Shown: positions 28,201 to 40,200 of the stretch, one piece after another | Layout of the letters: the number at the start of each line of letters is the position of its first letter | Numbering within the stretch: the first letter of the stretch is position 1 | NCBI RefSeq assembly: GCF_910592395.1 | Contig: NC_088315.1 | Span: 3,724,501-3,784,500 of the forward strand | DNA: 60,000 bases | Direction: 5' to 3' | DNA from: Lineus longissimus | Taxonomy: Eukaryota; Nemertea; Pilidiophora; Heteronemertea; Lineidae | Position numbers and translations under genes: made by a program | Notes under the pieces: model-generated | Seen by the model: only the letters and a program-made list of their open reading frames with translations | Database searches by the model: none | What the model was told of the DNA's origin: nothing

Positions 28201-31200
28201 CCCCCAAGTGTTCCAAAGTCACATCAATATGAGGAACATTCTCCGTCGTGACAGTCGTGAGATCTGGATCAATTGTGACCACCTCCCTCTCTCTTGCCTC
28301 CTCATCCTCACTGCTATCTGTGTCATCATACCTCCGTCTCTCTTCGTCAAAATCAATCGAAATCTCAATATCAGCAATTGCACCCCGAGGCCTTGGGCTC
28401 TCTGGTCTATCAGGCACTTGTGTAACCCTGGCAATTAGCATATCATTATCTTGCCTATCTGTTGCTATCCTTGCTCTGATTGGCTCCCGGGCATCATTCT
28501 CCTTCCCATCATCTGAACTCAAATTGTCAAAGAACTCCTCCATATTTGAGCTCTCCTTCTTCGGAGCACTGCTAGCAATGACAGCATCCTCCACAATCTC
28601 CCTTGAAATCTCATCAGCTACTGTATTCATAATCTTCATCACATCCTTTTCTTCAGGCTTTTTAATTTCCTCTGTGAGTATTTCTTCATCCACAGACTTG
28701 AGTTCTGACTCAGCATCAATCTCATCCAAAGTTGCCCAAACTCTTGCTGCAATATCAACCTCTTCTGGCTCTCTTCTGTCCTCACTCACAAACTCCAGAT
28801 GCTCATCGACAGGCTTCCATTGGTGTGCAGCATCAACCTCATCAAGTGCCGCAAAGTTGTTACTAATATCAATCTTCTCTACCTCGCGCTTCTCTTCTTC
28901 AAGCAGATCTTCAACCACTGACTCTAGTTCTGAATCATTATCAACCGCATCCAATTCCGCCGAAACTCTCGCTGCAATGTCAACTTCTTCTGGCTCCATC
29001 TTGTCCTCATTAACCAATTCCAGATACTCATCAATTGGCTTCCATTGGTGTGCATCATCTTTCTCATCTAGTTCTGCAAAATTGTTCCTAATATCAATCT
29101 CCTTTGCCTCATGCCTCTGTTCCTCAAGCAAGTCTTCATCCACAAACTCTGGCAAATTTCCACTGCGGTCCAACTCATCCAGAGGTGAAAAATCTATGTG
29201 GCCTTCCTCTGAGGTCCTCTTCTCTTCATGTGCTATATCCTCCTCTACAGGCTCTTGTTCATATTTCCCAACTTCATTCTCATAATCAGACTCTGATAAA
29301 TTCTGGTCTGCATTGACAAGCTTCTCCTGGGCTTGTTCCTGGCCATCGACCTGATAAAATCCACTAGATCCAACGGACTCCAAGTCACTGGGAGATTCAA
29401 TACGAATTTGAACAGGTTCCCTATTCAACTTTTCCACTTCCTTCTTTTTCTCTGTTAGATCCTTCATTGGAGGGCTTGTTTCAGAATATTCGAAGCGCTT
29501 CATTGCTCTGAATGCAGCTAAGATCTCGTCCGGATCGGCCTGAATGCCAATTTCACTTGTGTGGCCATCTTCAGTCTGACAAGAGATATCAGACAGACTT
29601 GACGATAGTTTTTTGGCACTTTGAAGGTTGGACTTTGGTGCAACTAAATCCCCCGTGCTGCCTGATAAGCGATTGTTTAGCTGGTTGCCTGGTTTTTCCA
29701 ATGCTTTCTTAACAGGTGCTTTTCTGTTCGCAGGTGCTCTGTTTTTCAAGTAGCGTGGTTTTTCTTTTCTACGGAGATAGTCCTTCTTGGGGACAACTTT
29801 ATTAAGGCTTTCCTTACTTGAGGCTGATGTAAGATTATCTCGACTTGATCCTTTAGTGGAACCTTTGCTCAACAAGCTATCCCTGCTAGAGCCTAAGCTC
29901 TGTCTTGATCCTTTAGTGGAACCTTTACTCAACAAGCTATCCCTGCTAGAGCCTAAGCTCCGTCTTGGGCTTCCTCGCGAGCTTGAACGGCTGCTCCTCC
30001 TGCTACCAATAGAGTCATCACTATCCAAATGATGTCCAAATACGATACTATCATCTTCAATCGGCTTATCACTAAGTTTTGGTTTGAGCGGTTGCATCTT
30101 CCTCCGGGCAAACTTGGACGGCGCATCAGGGTTTGCATCAACAGTAAAGACAACAGCCGGATTCCTCGACCCACCACCTCCTGAATCCTGGAACTGGCTT
30201 GGAGCCGAGAAGAAGTTATCAGCTTTAACGCTTGTAGAGTAGATGCCACTGTCCTCTGTCTCCTCATAAGGTGCCTCCTTGATTTCTTCCGGGCATGACC
30301 AAGATACCCTCTTACGGTTCTCGGGCTCATGATCGGAAGGTTCATCAAGACTATCTGACTCCCTTGATTCCTCACGCTTGTAGCGCCTTTTCGTTCTTGG
30401 GGAAGGCACCCTCTGGTTGCTGCCATCAATACTATCATCAGACATATTACTCCCATCGCTTTGATATCCATCTGTCTGAGCATAAGCCATAAGAGGTGGT
30501 GTCGACATAACGTTTGCTGCCTTTGTGTTCGGTACAATTTTATTCTCCTGTGTTCGGATCCTTGTTGGTTGCAAATTCTCTTTTTCTCTTTCAGCACTAT
30601 CTATACTATCATCTGACATGTATTTTTCATCAAAACTAGGTTGTGCGTAGGTAGCTTGTTGCATAGTGGTTGGGAAGGCATTTTGAGTGCTTGAGTCCAG
30701 GGAAGGAAACACGTTTTCAGGTTCATCTGACTCAGATTTGAAATGATCTTGGTGGTCTTGAGGTGGTCCATATGGATCTTTGTGTGATATGATATGAACT
30801 CCAGGCTCTTGTTTTAGGCGAGCTGGTTCTTGGGAAACATTTTCTGGTTTGAGTGTATCTTCGTCAACATTTGGATGAAACCATTCTACAGCGTTCTGTT
30901 TCACCTGATTTGTAGGACTCTGCTCATTAGGATCTTGAGGCCAATAGTCAGCAGGTGAATGAGTTGGTCCAGAAGGCTTCCCAGCAGGTCCCATATGTGT
31001 TTGAACTTTACTTGGAGCCCGGTCTTCCGGCGTTTGGTGCCAATCTGGATTCGGCTCTGCCCACTCTCCAGGTGTTTGAATGGGATTGGAAGACACACCT
31101 GCATGTACGGAATTTACTGGAGGTGTAACCTGTTCCGGAGATTCTTGTCCCACATGAGTCTGAAACCAATCTTCAGGTGCTTCACTCTGTGGTGTCCGTA

Positions 31201-34200
31201 GTCCGGCAGGTTCAGTAGGAGTACAAGATCCTGTTGGCAATTTTTGCCGCTTTGTTTTTGATGATTCCTCATTTGGATTAACAGCGAAAGGAGGCCCTGA
31301 AGAAGCTGGGCTTGTCACACGATTCCCATCCCAAGAATCATTTACAGTTGCATAGTGTGGCCTCTCGTCTGAAAAGGGGTCGTAGCTATCCATAGCATAT
31401 GGAGGCACAGATCCATGCCGTGTACCAGGGGTACTTCGAGATTTTTTGCTGAAATACTGTTCTTTATATTCCGTCCCATAACAGGTTTGAGGATCAACGG
31501 CATATGGCGGTAGAGGTGACATTACAGGTGACATAGTCACATAATCCTGCTCTGGCAGAGACTCATCCGGATGCCGGTAGGAGTGTGGAATGGAAGCAAC
31601 AGAAGACGCATTTGATATGCCTGAACTCTTCATTTGATGGGCAGTATGAATGTCATTTGGCATTGACGTGGACTTACTTAACAGACTTTCGTTTTCATAC
31701 TGCAAATTTGGTGTAGATTTAGCTAACTGTTGTCCAGGTCGAAGAGGACGATTTAGAATATAATTTGGGGGAATGAAGGGTTGCCTTTCTTTATCAGGTT
31801 CTGTTACGCCTGCAGGTTTCCAAGCTGGCCGCTCCTCTATTGGTATGGGCTTGCCAGATGGCCGGACGGTGGCCATATTCTTTGGTCCTGGTTTCGATGC
31901 ACGTGGTTTCTGGACGGGAGGAGCTGATGAAGGGCGGGACAGTGGACTCGGGCTGGCTCGCCTAGCAGGGCTAGTGCTTGGCCCTCTAGACACTGGTCTG
32001 TTCGTTGAGCGCAGCTGTCCCTTGGCGCTGCCATCAGTTTTTGAAGGCGGTGCCGATTGTGACCTCGGTATGACTGTGGATCGTTGTGTAGTGGCTTTTG
32101 GTGGAGCATCTTTTGCCTTTTTTGGGATCATTTTTGGAGGACCAGGTGAATTTGAAGCTTGCGGTGATTTTGGACCTACTTTTGGGGGCTTCACTGCTGC
32201 CCCCTTTTGTGCAGGTGAGGAAGACTTCTTTTGATCTGTTTTCGATGGCTGTGGGTTGAACATAAGAACAACAGTATTAGAGCATGGCATGCAATACAAG
32301 GTGTCCCGAAAAAAAGTCTACCCATATTTAAATGTTGAATATCATAGATTTCCTGAAGAATCAAACAATTATACTAACAAGTATTCTTGAAAGTCCTGAT
32401 CCATTACCATAGTTATTCTTTAATAATCAAAGGATTTGTGAAAATATCCCTCATTAAAATATGCCTGAAGAGTAACAATTTGAGACGGTGCTTAATCTGA
32501 TTGAGAAGCCCTCATGAAGGGATAAATTACCGATTTCATTGACTTGATTAAAGCTGCTCAGAGAATTTGACTATGGAATCTGTCACAGATGGGGGACATT
32601 CATTGTCAGGACAGACATCACAACTAGAGAACCATTGAAACGAAATTGAAGACCAGAGGAATTAATGAAGAGCTAGTTTACCATTTGTTGGAGAGAGATA
32701 TCATACATGAAGACTATCGCTAACAACCCGGAGGGAGAGAAAATCTATACCTTAGGTGAAATCATGTATGTAAACTAGGACCCAAAACCAAAATGAATGG
32801 ATTCATGATCTAGAAAACAAAATCATGAATAATGACCAATTACCAAATTAAGGTCATGACCGCCAAAAATGATGGTAAACGTAAATTTGTAAAATAGCCT
32901 ATTCCAAAAAGCAATTTAAAAGAAGCCGTGACCCTATTTCATCTACTTGAACTCACAGCATTCGCATCTTTAATTGTCAGAGAGAGTCGAGGCTTTTTCT
33001 GCCCAGGCGGCGCTGCAAATCTCACCTGAGGATGGAATGAACTAGAAGTTAAAATATCTGCTTTTATGTATTGTGGACATTTTGATAACATCTACCCATC
33101 TAAAGATTGAGAGAAAACGGGGTATAATCTATATAGAGCATTGTAATTTAGGTCACCTGCACCTCTCCCCCTCCATCTTTATAATGTATAGACCATGTGA
33201 CTCATCAATAGCAATGGTATCAGACAAATTTTCAAAGGTTAGAAGGCGGTACAGTAGGGATGCCGCTAATGTTGTAGGCTGACTCTGCCTTTGCCTACCA
33301 AGTACAAAACAAAGGATGATTGATGAAGTTGTTTGTGATATTTTTTAAGCCTATTACCTCTTGTGTTAGAACCACGGGTGAGAGTCCAGATCACAAAGAC
33401 ACTGTCACTTTTTACAATGGAAATACCACTGTTGGGTTAACCAGAGTCCTGACAATCAAGTCCAAATCAAACCGAAAGCCTCACACTTCACAACATGAAA
33501 GAAACGAACTTGGGAAAATCACGATACTCCACAACAGATATTCAGCTACTGGAAGAAGCGTCTCAGCGAACTACTCAACACAAGAGACTGCAACAGTTAA
33601 TCCTTCCAAAGACTCCACCCTATTACAGCAACACTTCATCACTAGGCGTATCCTACACTGCCGACTAATATATCAACTGGTCATTCAGATTATTTCCCAA
33701 TACCATTTCGCAAAATGTAATTTATACAACTTCATACGTCCAATGTATTGATTTTGAAATGTGTTCTCTTAAGGCCTACAACATGCGTCCTAGGCCTATA
33801 CACATCGACAACAGCTGTTTCAGACCAATTCCGGTCTGTGCAGCAAAAATGAGTTCCTATATGATTTGTCCGAGTGTGCGCAATTCAAATTATTGTAAAG
33901 CTGTGGCACAGTTGTCACATGACATGGGCATGCTCTTTTGAAATATCGCTTTTAGAGAGACACTCAAGATCAATTTGATGCACATTTTCTGTTCGAAGTC
34001 ATACTCCTTTAGCTGAAACAAAGGCATTTTCTTAAGGAACAAGTTGCAGCATTCTACCCAACCCAGCACTACATTCTTACCCTAAAACGCTTGCTCGAAG
34101 GGCTTGCTGCCGAAGGTGACATAGTAATCTTCCGAAGAGCCCGAGATATCCCAACCTTTTTGGGACTCATCATCAAAGTGACAGTCTCGGCCATGATTTC

Positions 34201-37200
34201 CAAGTAAAATAGCTAAAATCTGAACGAGCAAATACGTGCGAAGTATCCTACAAAAAGCAGACCTCCGATTGAGCAGTCGTTCAACACTGTGAGAAGACCT
34301 GTATGTTGGTCAGGGTAGAGGAAGTCTACTAATATTACTATAAAGGAATCCTCCTAATGGTTAGGTCACACCATTCAAAAGCCACGTTCATGTCAATGAT
34401 ACACCGAGCCCAAACATTTTTAAGCAAGTATTCGAAACGTGACGTCTATTGTTCACTTGAAATCAATGATTTATTTGAAAATGGTAACAATATGATTTGA
34501 ACCACTAAACATTAAACAAACCCCCGACTTGGCCTGGCCTTATTCACATCGTCGTCACTTAATTTAACCCTTTAATCCTACTGTCCCAGATAAATCTCGT
34601 CACTTTATGTTTTGGGTACTTGTCCATAGGTGGTCAGGTTTCAAGTTGTCAACAGATTTGGAAAATACACACACAGAAAACAACAATCATGCCTGAAATA
34701 TACACTTTCAAACAGACACACTTGGTTCCTCAGGCCTATCACCACAAAATAATAAATACTTTTTTACTTTGTTGATGACATTCTGAGATGGTTTTCTCTT
34801 GACAATCAGCACAGACATAACGTCATATCATCAGCCTCCTACTATAATTGCTAAACTCACTTTTTGGCCATTTTGAGATTTTTTGCCCAAGTCACCCCTC
34901 CAAGAGAAAGGCACCTACAATAAAAATGCCTAAGTCATTGACCAAACAAGACCCTGTACGCAGATCAATAATTATGTAGATGTGCCTATCTCAGTTATGT
35001 GAGTTAGGCAATTTAACCCACAAAGTAAAATTGCCTAACTCAGAAAATATTATGAGTTGTGATTTTGGAGAGAAGCAAACTGTTCCAAATCATCTCACTT
35101 GGGAGAGTCGGTCGTCTCTGGACTAATTAATGCAGAAATGTCATGTTCAATCCCCCTCCCCGTTTCCACAACCAACTGTCTGGTTTGCCATGTGAGATGA
35201 TTTGGAATCAATCAGCAAGGAAAACCCTTGACCATAAAGAAAGAAATAGAAGGCTTCCCATCCATCCAAGCAGAGGGTATTGTGGGGCTCGTCTTCCTAT
35301 AAAGAGCCAAAGGGATGTTCAAGCAGAGATGAAAATGGAAACCGGCCTCACCGAGGTGTTGCTTATTATTTGGAAAATAGCTCAAAGTTCCACTTTAAAA
35401 GTGATGACAAAAAGTGAGACACGCAAAGAAAGACAACACCCAAAACACAGAAATGTTACGACATCACGACAGTCAACAAGGTCACATCCGTAAGACTTAC
35501 GTCCAAAACAGGACTGATCTCATCAGTGTATGTGGCGCCTACAAATGGCCGTGTTGATGGAAAGCGGGGTTGCTGACCAAAACGTGAGTTGTGAGCGGGA
35601 CTCTGGCGTGGTGAGGAATAATCTATGAATGTGTCCTGGAATTTGATTGGATGAAAGAATGAGAGGAGACGGAATGCTGTGTTAGTGCAGGTGTATATGG
35701 GGTGTCTCAAAAAATGCAACAGTTGATATGGTGAAGATCGATAGACCGAATGTTTATTGCTTGGTCATTGGTGACTGGCCATTGGCTTACATTATGGGCA
35801 ACACATAAAATATGATAACCCTGTGAAATCAGACTCACCAGGTCCAGTTACTGTATTTAAGTAACACTGTGAGTCTGCGAACATGTTCAATATCATAAAA
35901 GATCAGCCACCGTAGCATTATTTCTGAGACAACCCGTAGTGTGTGCATTATTCCATAATCTAAGGTGTATGCCAGCATTGGCTGCCAATTTGGTGAATCA
36001 GGTTTCAACGAAAATATGATACAGGGATGAAATTAAGTGAAGAAGGGAGTATTCTTGATGGAAATGGCAGAAGAGTTGTTGGTGTTCCACAGGGAGGTGC
36101 GTTGTGGCCAATTCTGCTCATAATGAAACAGTAACAGGCAGTGGGCAAACATTGCTTGAAATATCCTGAAAATCAAAAGAACTGTTCAACATCATTTAGC
36201 ACACAGAAAATAAGAGATGCATTTACTACTTAGTATAATCATGATACGAGGTACAGAATCACAACTGCTTTCCACACAGCAGTTTTCGCAAGTTCAATTT
36301 TCAATCCGACAGCAATGAAATACTTCAATACATCAGGCCTAAGAAAAAAGTAGTTTATCATAGGCTTGAAATGATGCATAAACAGGCTGATATGGCCCAG
36401 GTAAAGGCCTTTCTACAGCTGTTCATAGACACATCATGCAATGCGTATGTATATGTTTCATTTGCAGGCTAACCTACATGTAGGCAATAGTTTATCAGAG
36501 GCTTATTTTGACCATTTTTAGTCTTCATGCAAGTTATATTCACAGCCAGCATGGTTCACTTTCTCGACCAGTAGATATGTAAAATCATTACATTTTTATA
36601 GATAATACCTTCAAACCATCTAACCTAGCTTAGTCTGCTTTTGGTAAAAACTCTCGACTCTCCTGCACCACAGCTAAATGGACAGAGGGGGGATGGGCCT
36701 AAGGACCCCGCCTACTTTCTACAGAGCTATAACTTGATGATGACTACACCTTCTCAAATTCAATCGCATGCCAATTGTAAGCAGACATTCCAAACATCAC
36801 ATACAATATCAGTATCATTATTATGGAACTTCTGAGTATCACAAGGAGTCCATACTACTCATATATGAAGGTGCACGGACAGCAGCAAAAATATAGATTT
36901 TACCAGACTTTGGAAAGGTTTAATTAATGATATCATAGTTCGATAACAGGGCTATAAAATCAACCCACCTTTTAAATTACACTGGTTTCCTTTATCCTCT
37001 TTGATAATAAAGGCCTATGTCCATACAAATCATAACGTGAAGCACGCACAATGATGAAATAATGGGCCGGTGTACTGTGTGTGAACCATATAATGCATGT
37101 TATATATGTGGTTTGATATATCGGAAGTATGTCAACAAGAGAGATGAGAGTGAGAGCCACATAGAGGGGATTTAAGTCATGACTAACACAATTACCTGTG

Positions 37201-40200
37201 ATAAGGACTGGTCTGCCTATTTGAGCAATATCTGGCGATATCTTTGTGACAAAATATCTCAGACCTAGTAAATGACGGATCTTCCCCAACACCATCATAC
37301 AATAAATGTAAGCATTAGCCCATGGAAAATGGAAAAATTAATATCATATATAAATGTAATCGAGAAAGTCAATACAACCACCATGGATGAGGCAATACAC
37401 ACCTCCAAATAAAGGTAGGAACATTGTATTTCAACCCAGCAGTTATGTTTGATAGAAAGTATCCAGCCCATCCTATACTCTACCTTAGAAGTGGTGGCTT
37501 GTGGACTAGAGACTTCCATTTTCTGTCGAACCATTTTCAAAACATACTCCCTTGATCCTTCGTGTTGTTCAGAACTAAATGCTCAATGTTTTGTTCATGC
37601 CATCCTTTCGAACATCATCATCAGGTATAGTGATTTCTTGAAAGTTTATGACAGAAATCTAGGTTGCCGTTGACAGTCCTTCAATCTCTATTACAACGTA
37701 ACACACAAATAACATCAAAGAAGGTAACAAAATGCTTTGGTATCTGCAGATTAGTATGCAGTATCAGGATTGTCAATGCACAATATTTTTTTGCAGCTCC
37801 CAGGTATATCTTTGAGTTACAATGTCTGCAACAAATCCTGTGTCTGTTTTGCCGATACGCTTTGCTTTACGTCATGTTGCACAATCCATGTATTCACTTT
37901 TCTGTCTCTGAATATCAAATTAAGAAGTAGTAATCATGAGTTATCAATTCAACTCTAATAGAGTGATCTCTTCCTTTAGTGAAGTCCCTTACAGAATTGA
38001 AGGAACCTCGCACATGAAACTGGGAACTTTAAATACCATCCTACAACATGGCTATATTAGTAGAAGTACTGAACCGGGTCGAAAAATTTTCAAAAAAATC
38101 ATCTCAATTTTCAAAATGGATGAAATTAGATGCGTGGCTGCGTATGGTTACATTGGATACAATGGCCCTACACTGTATGAACCATTATTAACCTGATCTG
38201 GACCTGAAACACGGACCTGAAACAGGTGTTTTCAACAGCCTTAAGCCAATAACCATCAATAATCCTCCCAGGACCGACTTTACCAACCCAAATCATAAAT
38301 CGTCATCTAAGTCACCTGGACAAAATGATAATATCAATACTACCTACGCAAATTCTGGTGATGGTGAAACAGCCTGTTTGGAAGCGCTATATCATCACCC
38401 ACAACAAAGATACACTTTTTCGGTATCAGCACATCACACTAGTGGATCAAGGACCAGCAACTACCCCATTGAACTTGACCTAGCTAGGAACAACACAGTG
38501 GCAATCAAGACGATTCAAACCTACAAATGATGAATTGTGACTCCACATAAGTAACACTCTTAAACATACTCTTGTGTTTGGCAAATACATTGCAAATTGC
38601 AAAACCAATACGATATTCCTTTCACAATTTACGGTAATTGTGAAAATACGTATCACTCATAAACATTACCGTATCCTAATCTGATCTAGATCCGTTTGAG
38701 GATAAGTCCAGCTGAGCCTGTGCACCGACTGACGCAAGCTGTGACAAGCCGTTTCAACAAGTCTATCAGCTCCACCCAGGTGCCCTATATAATTGTTCGA
38801 GAATCAAACTCCACCCAAACATTGTGAAATATCAAAATCGAAAAAATGGTCGCCCAAGGATTTCTATGCAAATTGAACAAACACGCACACATCCATGACT
38901 AAATATGAGCGTTGGATTTGAAGCCTATAACGAAAGGCACTCGCCATTTGAATGATTATTTGCATGAATTATGCTAAAGACTTTAAAACCAACATCTGTT
39001 TCCTATTTGCTTCCACTGAAAGCAATCATTTTATTTGTTCCCACCGGGCACCAGATGCTTACCACTGGCTTAAGCACGCTGTCCCAGCACTCATATTTTT
39101 TAAAGGCTAAGTTCGTTTATTCAAAATTCAAATTGAAATCTGAACTTGAACTTGAGATTTTCCATACGTACTGAATATCAATTCTAACAGCGCTGCTGGA
39201 ATCCAGTTTAGTTAAACTCGCCATTGTTCAAAATGAGATGTTGGGTGTGTTTCCTTTTCCTTGAAGTTTTTTTCTAGAAAACCAGTTGAAATACGCCAAG
39301 CCGGATGCCAAGTTGGATCAAACTGCTCTATAGTTTTGTTTATTAGTTATTTTCTGTGGACCACTTCTGAATGATGCACCAAACTGATCTGGCCTTAATT
39401 TGGATTGATTGTTTGATATTGCGACAGCCTGAAGTCAACATCAGCAAACTGTAGCAGTTGTCACTAATAGGCCAGCGGCAGTGACCTAAAATAAACCTTC
39501 ACCACATTGAAATTGAGGCATTTATTATAAATATATCCACGAATTGCACCGGAATTTTAAAATTTAATTGGAATCTGAATTCAATTAGAATTTGCGAATT
39601 TCGAAATGTAAACATGCATTGAATTGCCCAGCCTAAACACCCCCAAAGTTCCATCATAAAACTCTTACCTTGTCAATCATACTCAGTGCGTTCGGTAAGG
39701 GCCTGGTTGGTTTATAGCAAAAGGCATATGAAGGAAACCCTTGCCTTGTGAACGGGGGCGTACGAGTCTCCAGACTCAATAGCTCCATGGTCAAAAACGG
39801 TAGAATTATCCACCAAATGTGACAAAAGAACAAAAATAACTGGTAAAGAATAGCCAAAAACACCCTCACAGTGTGATCTAAAATGAGCAACTATATTGTA
39901 TCATTGGACAAAGGGAGGCTGATAGATAGCAATTGATACCACCATTGAGATATTGTCGAGTCTGTTGTAGCGAGCTGGAGTGTTGATAAAGTCAACCTAA
40001 TGACACAGATGTTATTTTCTGAGACAGCAAGGTAAAATATAAGGAGTCATTTCCCCAGGTGTTTAAGTCAAGAGGATTCGTGAACTTACTCGCCATCCCA
40101 AGTCCATTCCATAGAACTTACAAAGGATTTTAGATGGCGAGTTGATCTTTGGGGCCCCGTTGCAAAAACTACTGGTTGGGGCAGCAAAAATGTGTATCAT

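Noticed and set aside
28248-29285. 345-codon Ser-rich ORF on the plus strand
   Set aside because: It is the antisense shadow of the acidic repeat region; Glu/Asp codons read backwards give Ser/Leu-rich frames.
29953-30597. 214-codon minus ORF in a second frame
   Set aside because: It overlaps the giant exon in another frame with biased composition inherited from it; the main frame is open for 6 kb.
31773-32234. 153-codon plus-strand ORF, Gly/Phe-rich
   Set aside because: Antisense shadow of the basic Ser/Pro start of the giant exon; no splice or family support.
33320-33751. 143-codon plus ORF
   Set aside because: Ordinary intron composition, no domain, no splice context; plausible by chance in AT-rich DNA.
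37180-37310. Possible minus exon containing EDPSFTRSEIFCHKDIARYC
   Set aside because: Open and with a weak donor (CACAG|GTAATT), but no AG acceptor exists between the upstream stop and the start of the open frame.
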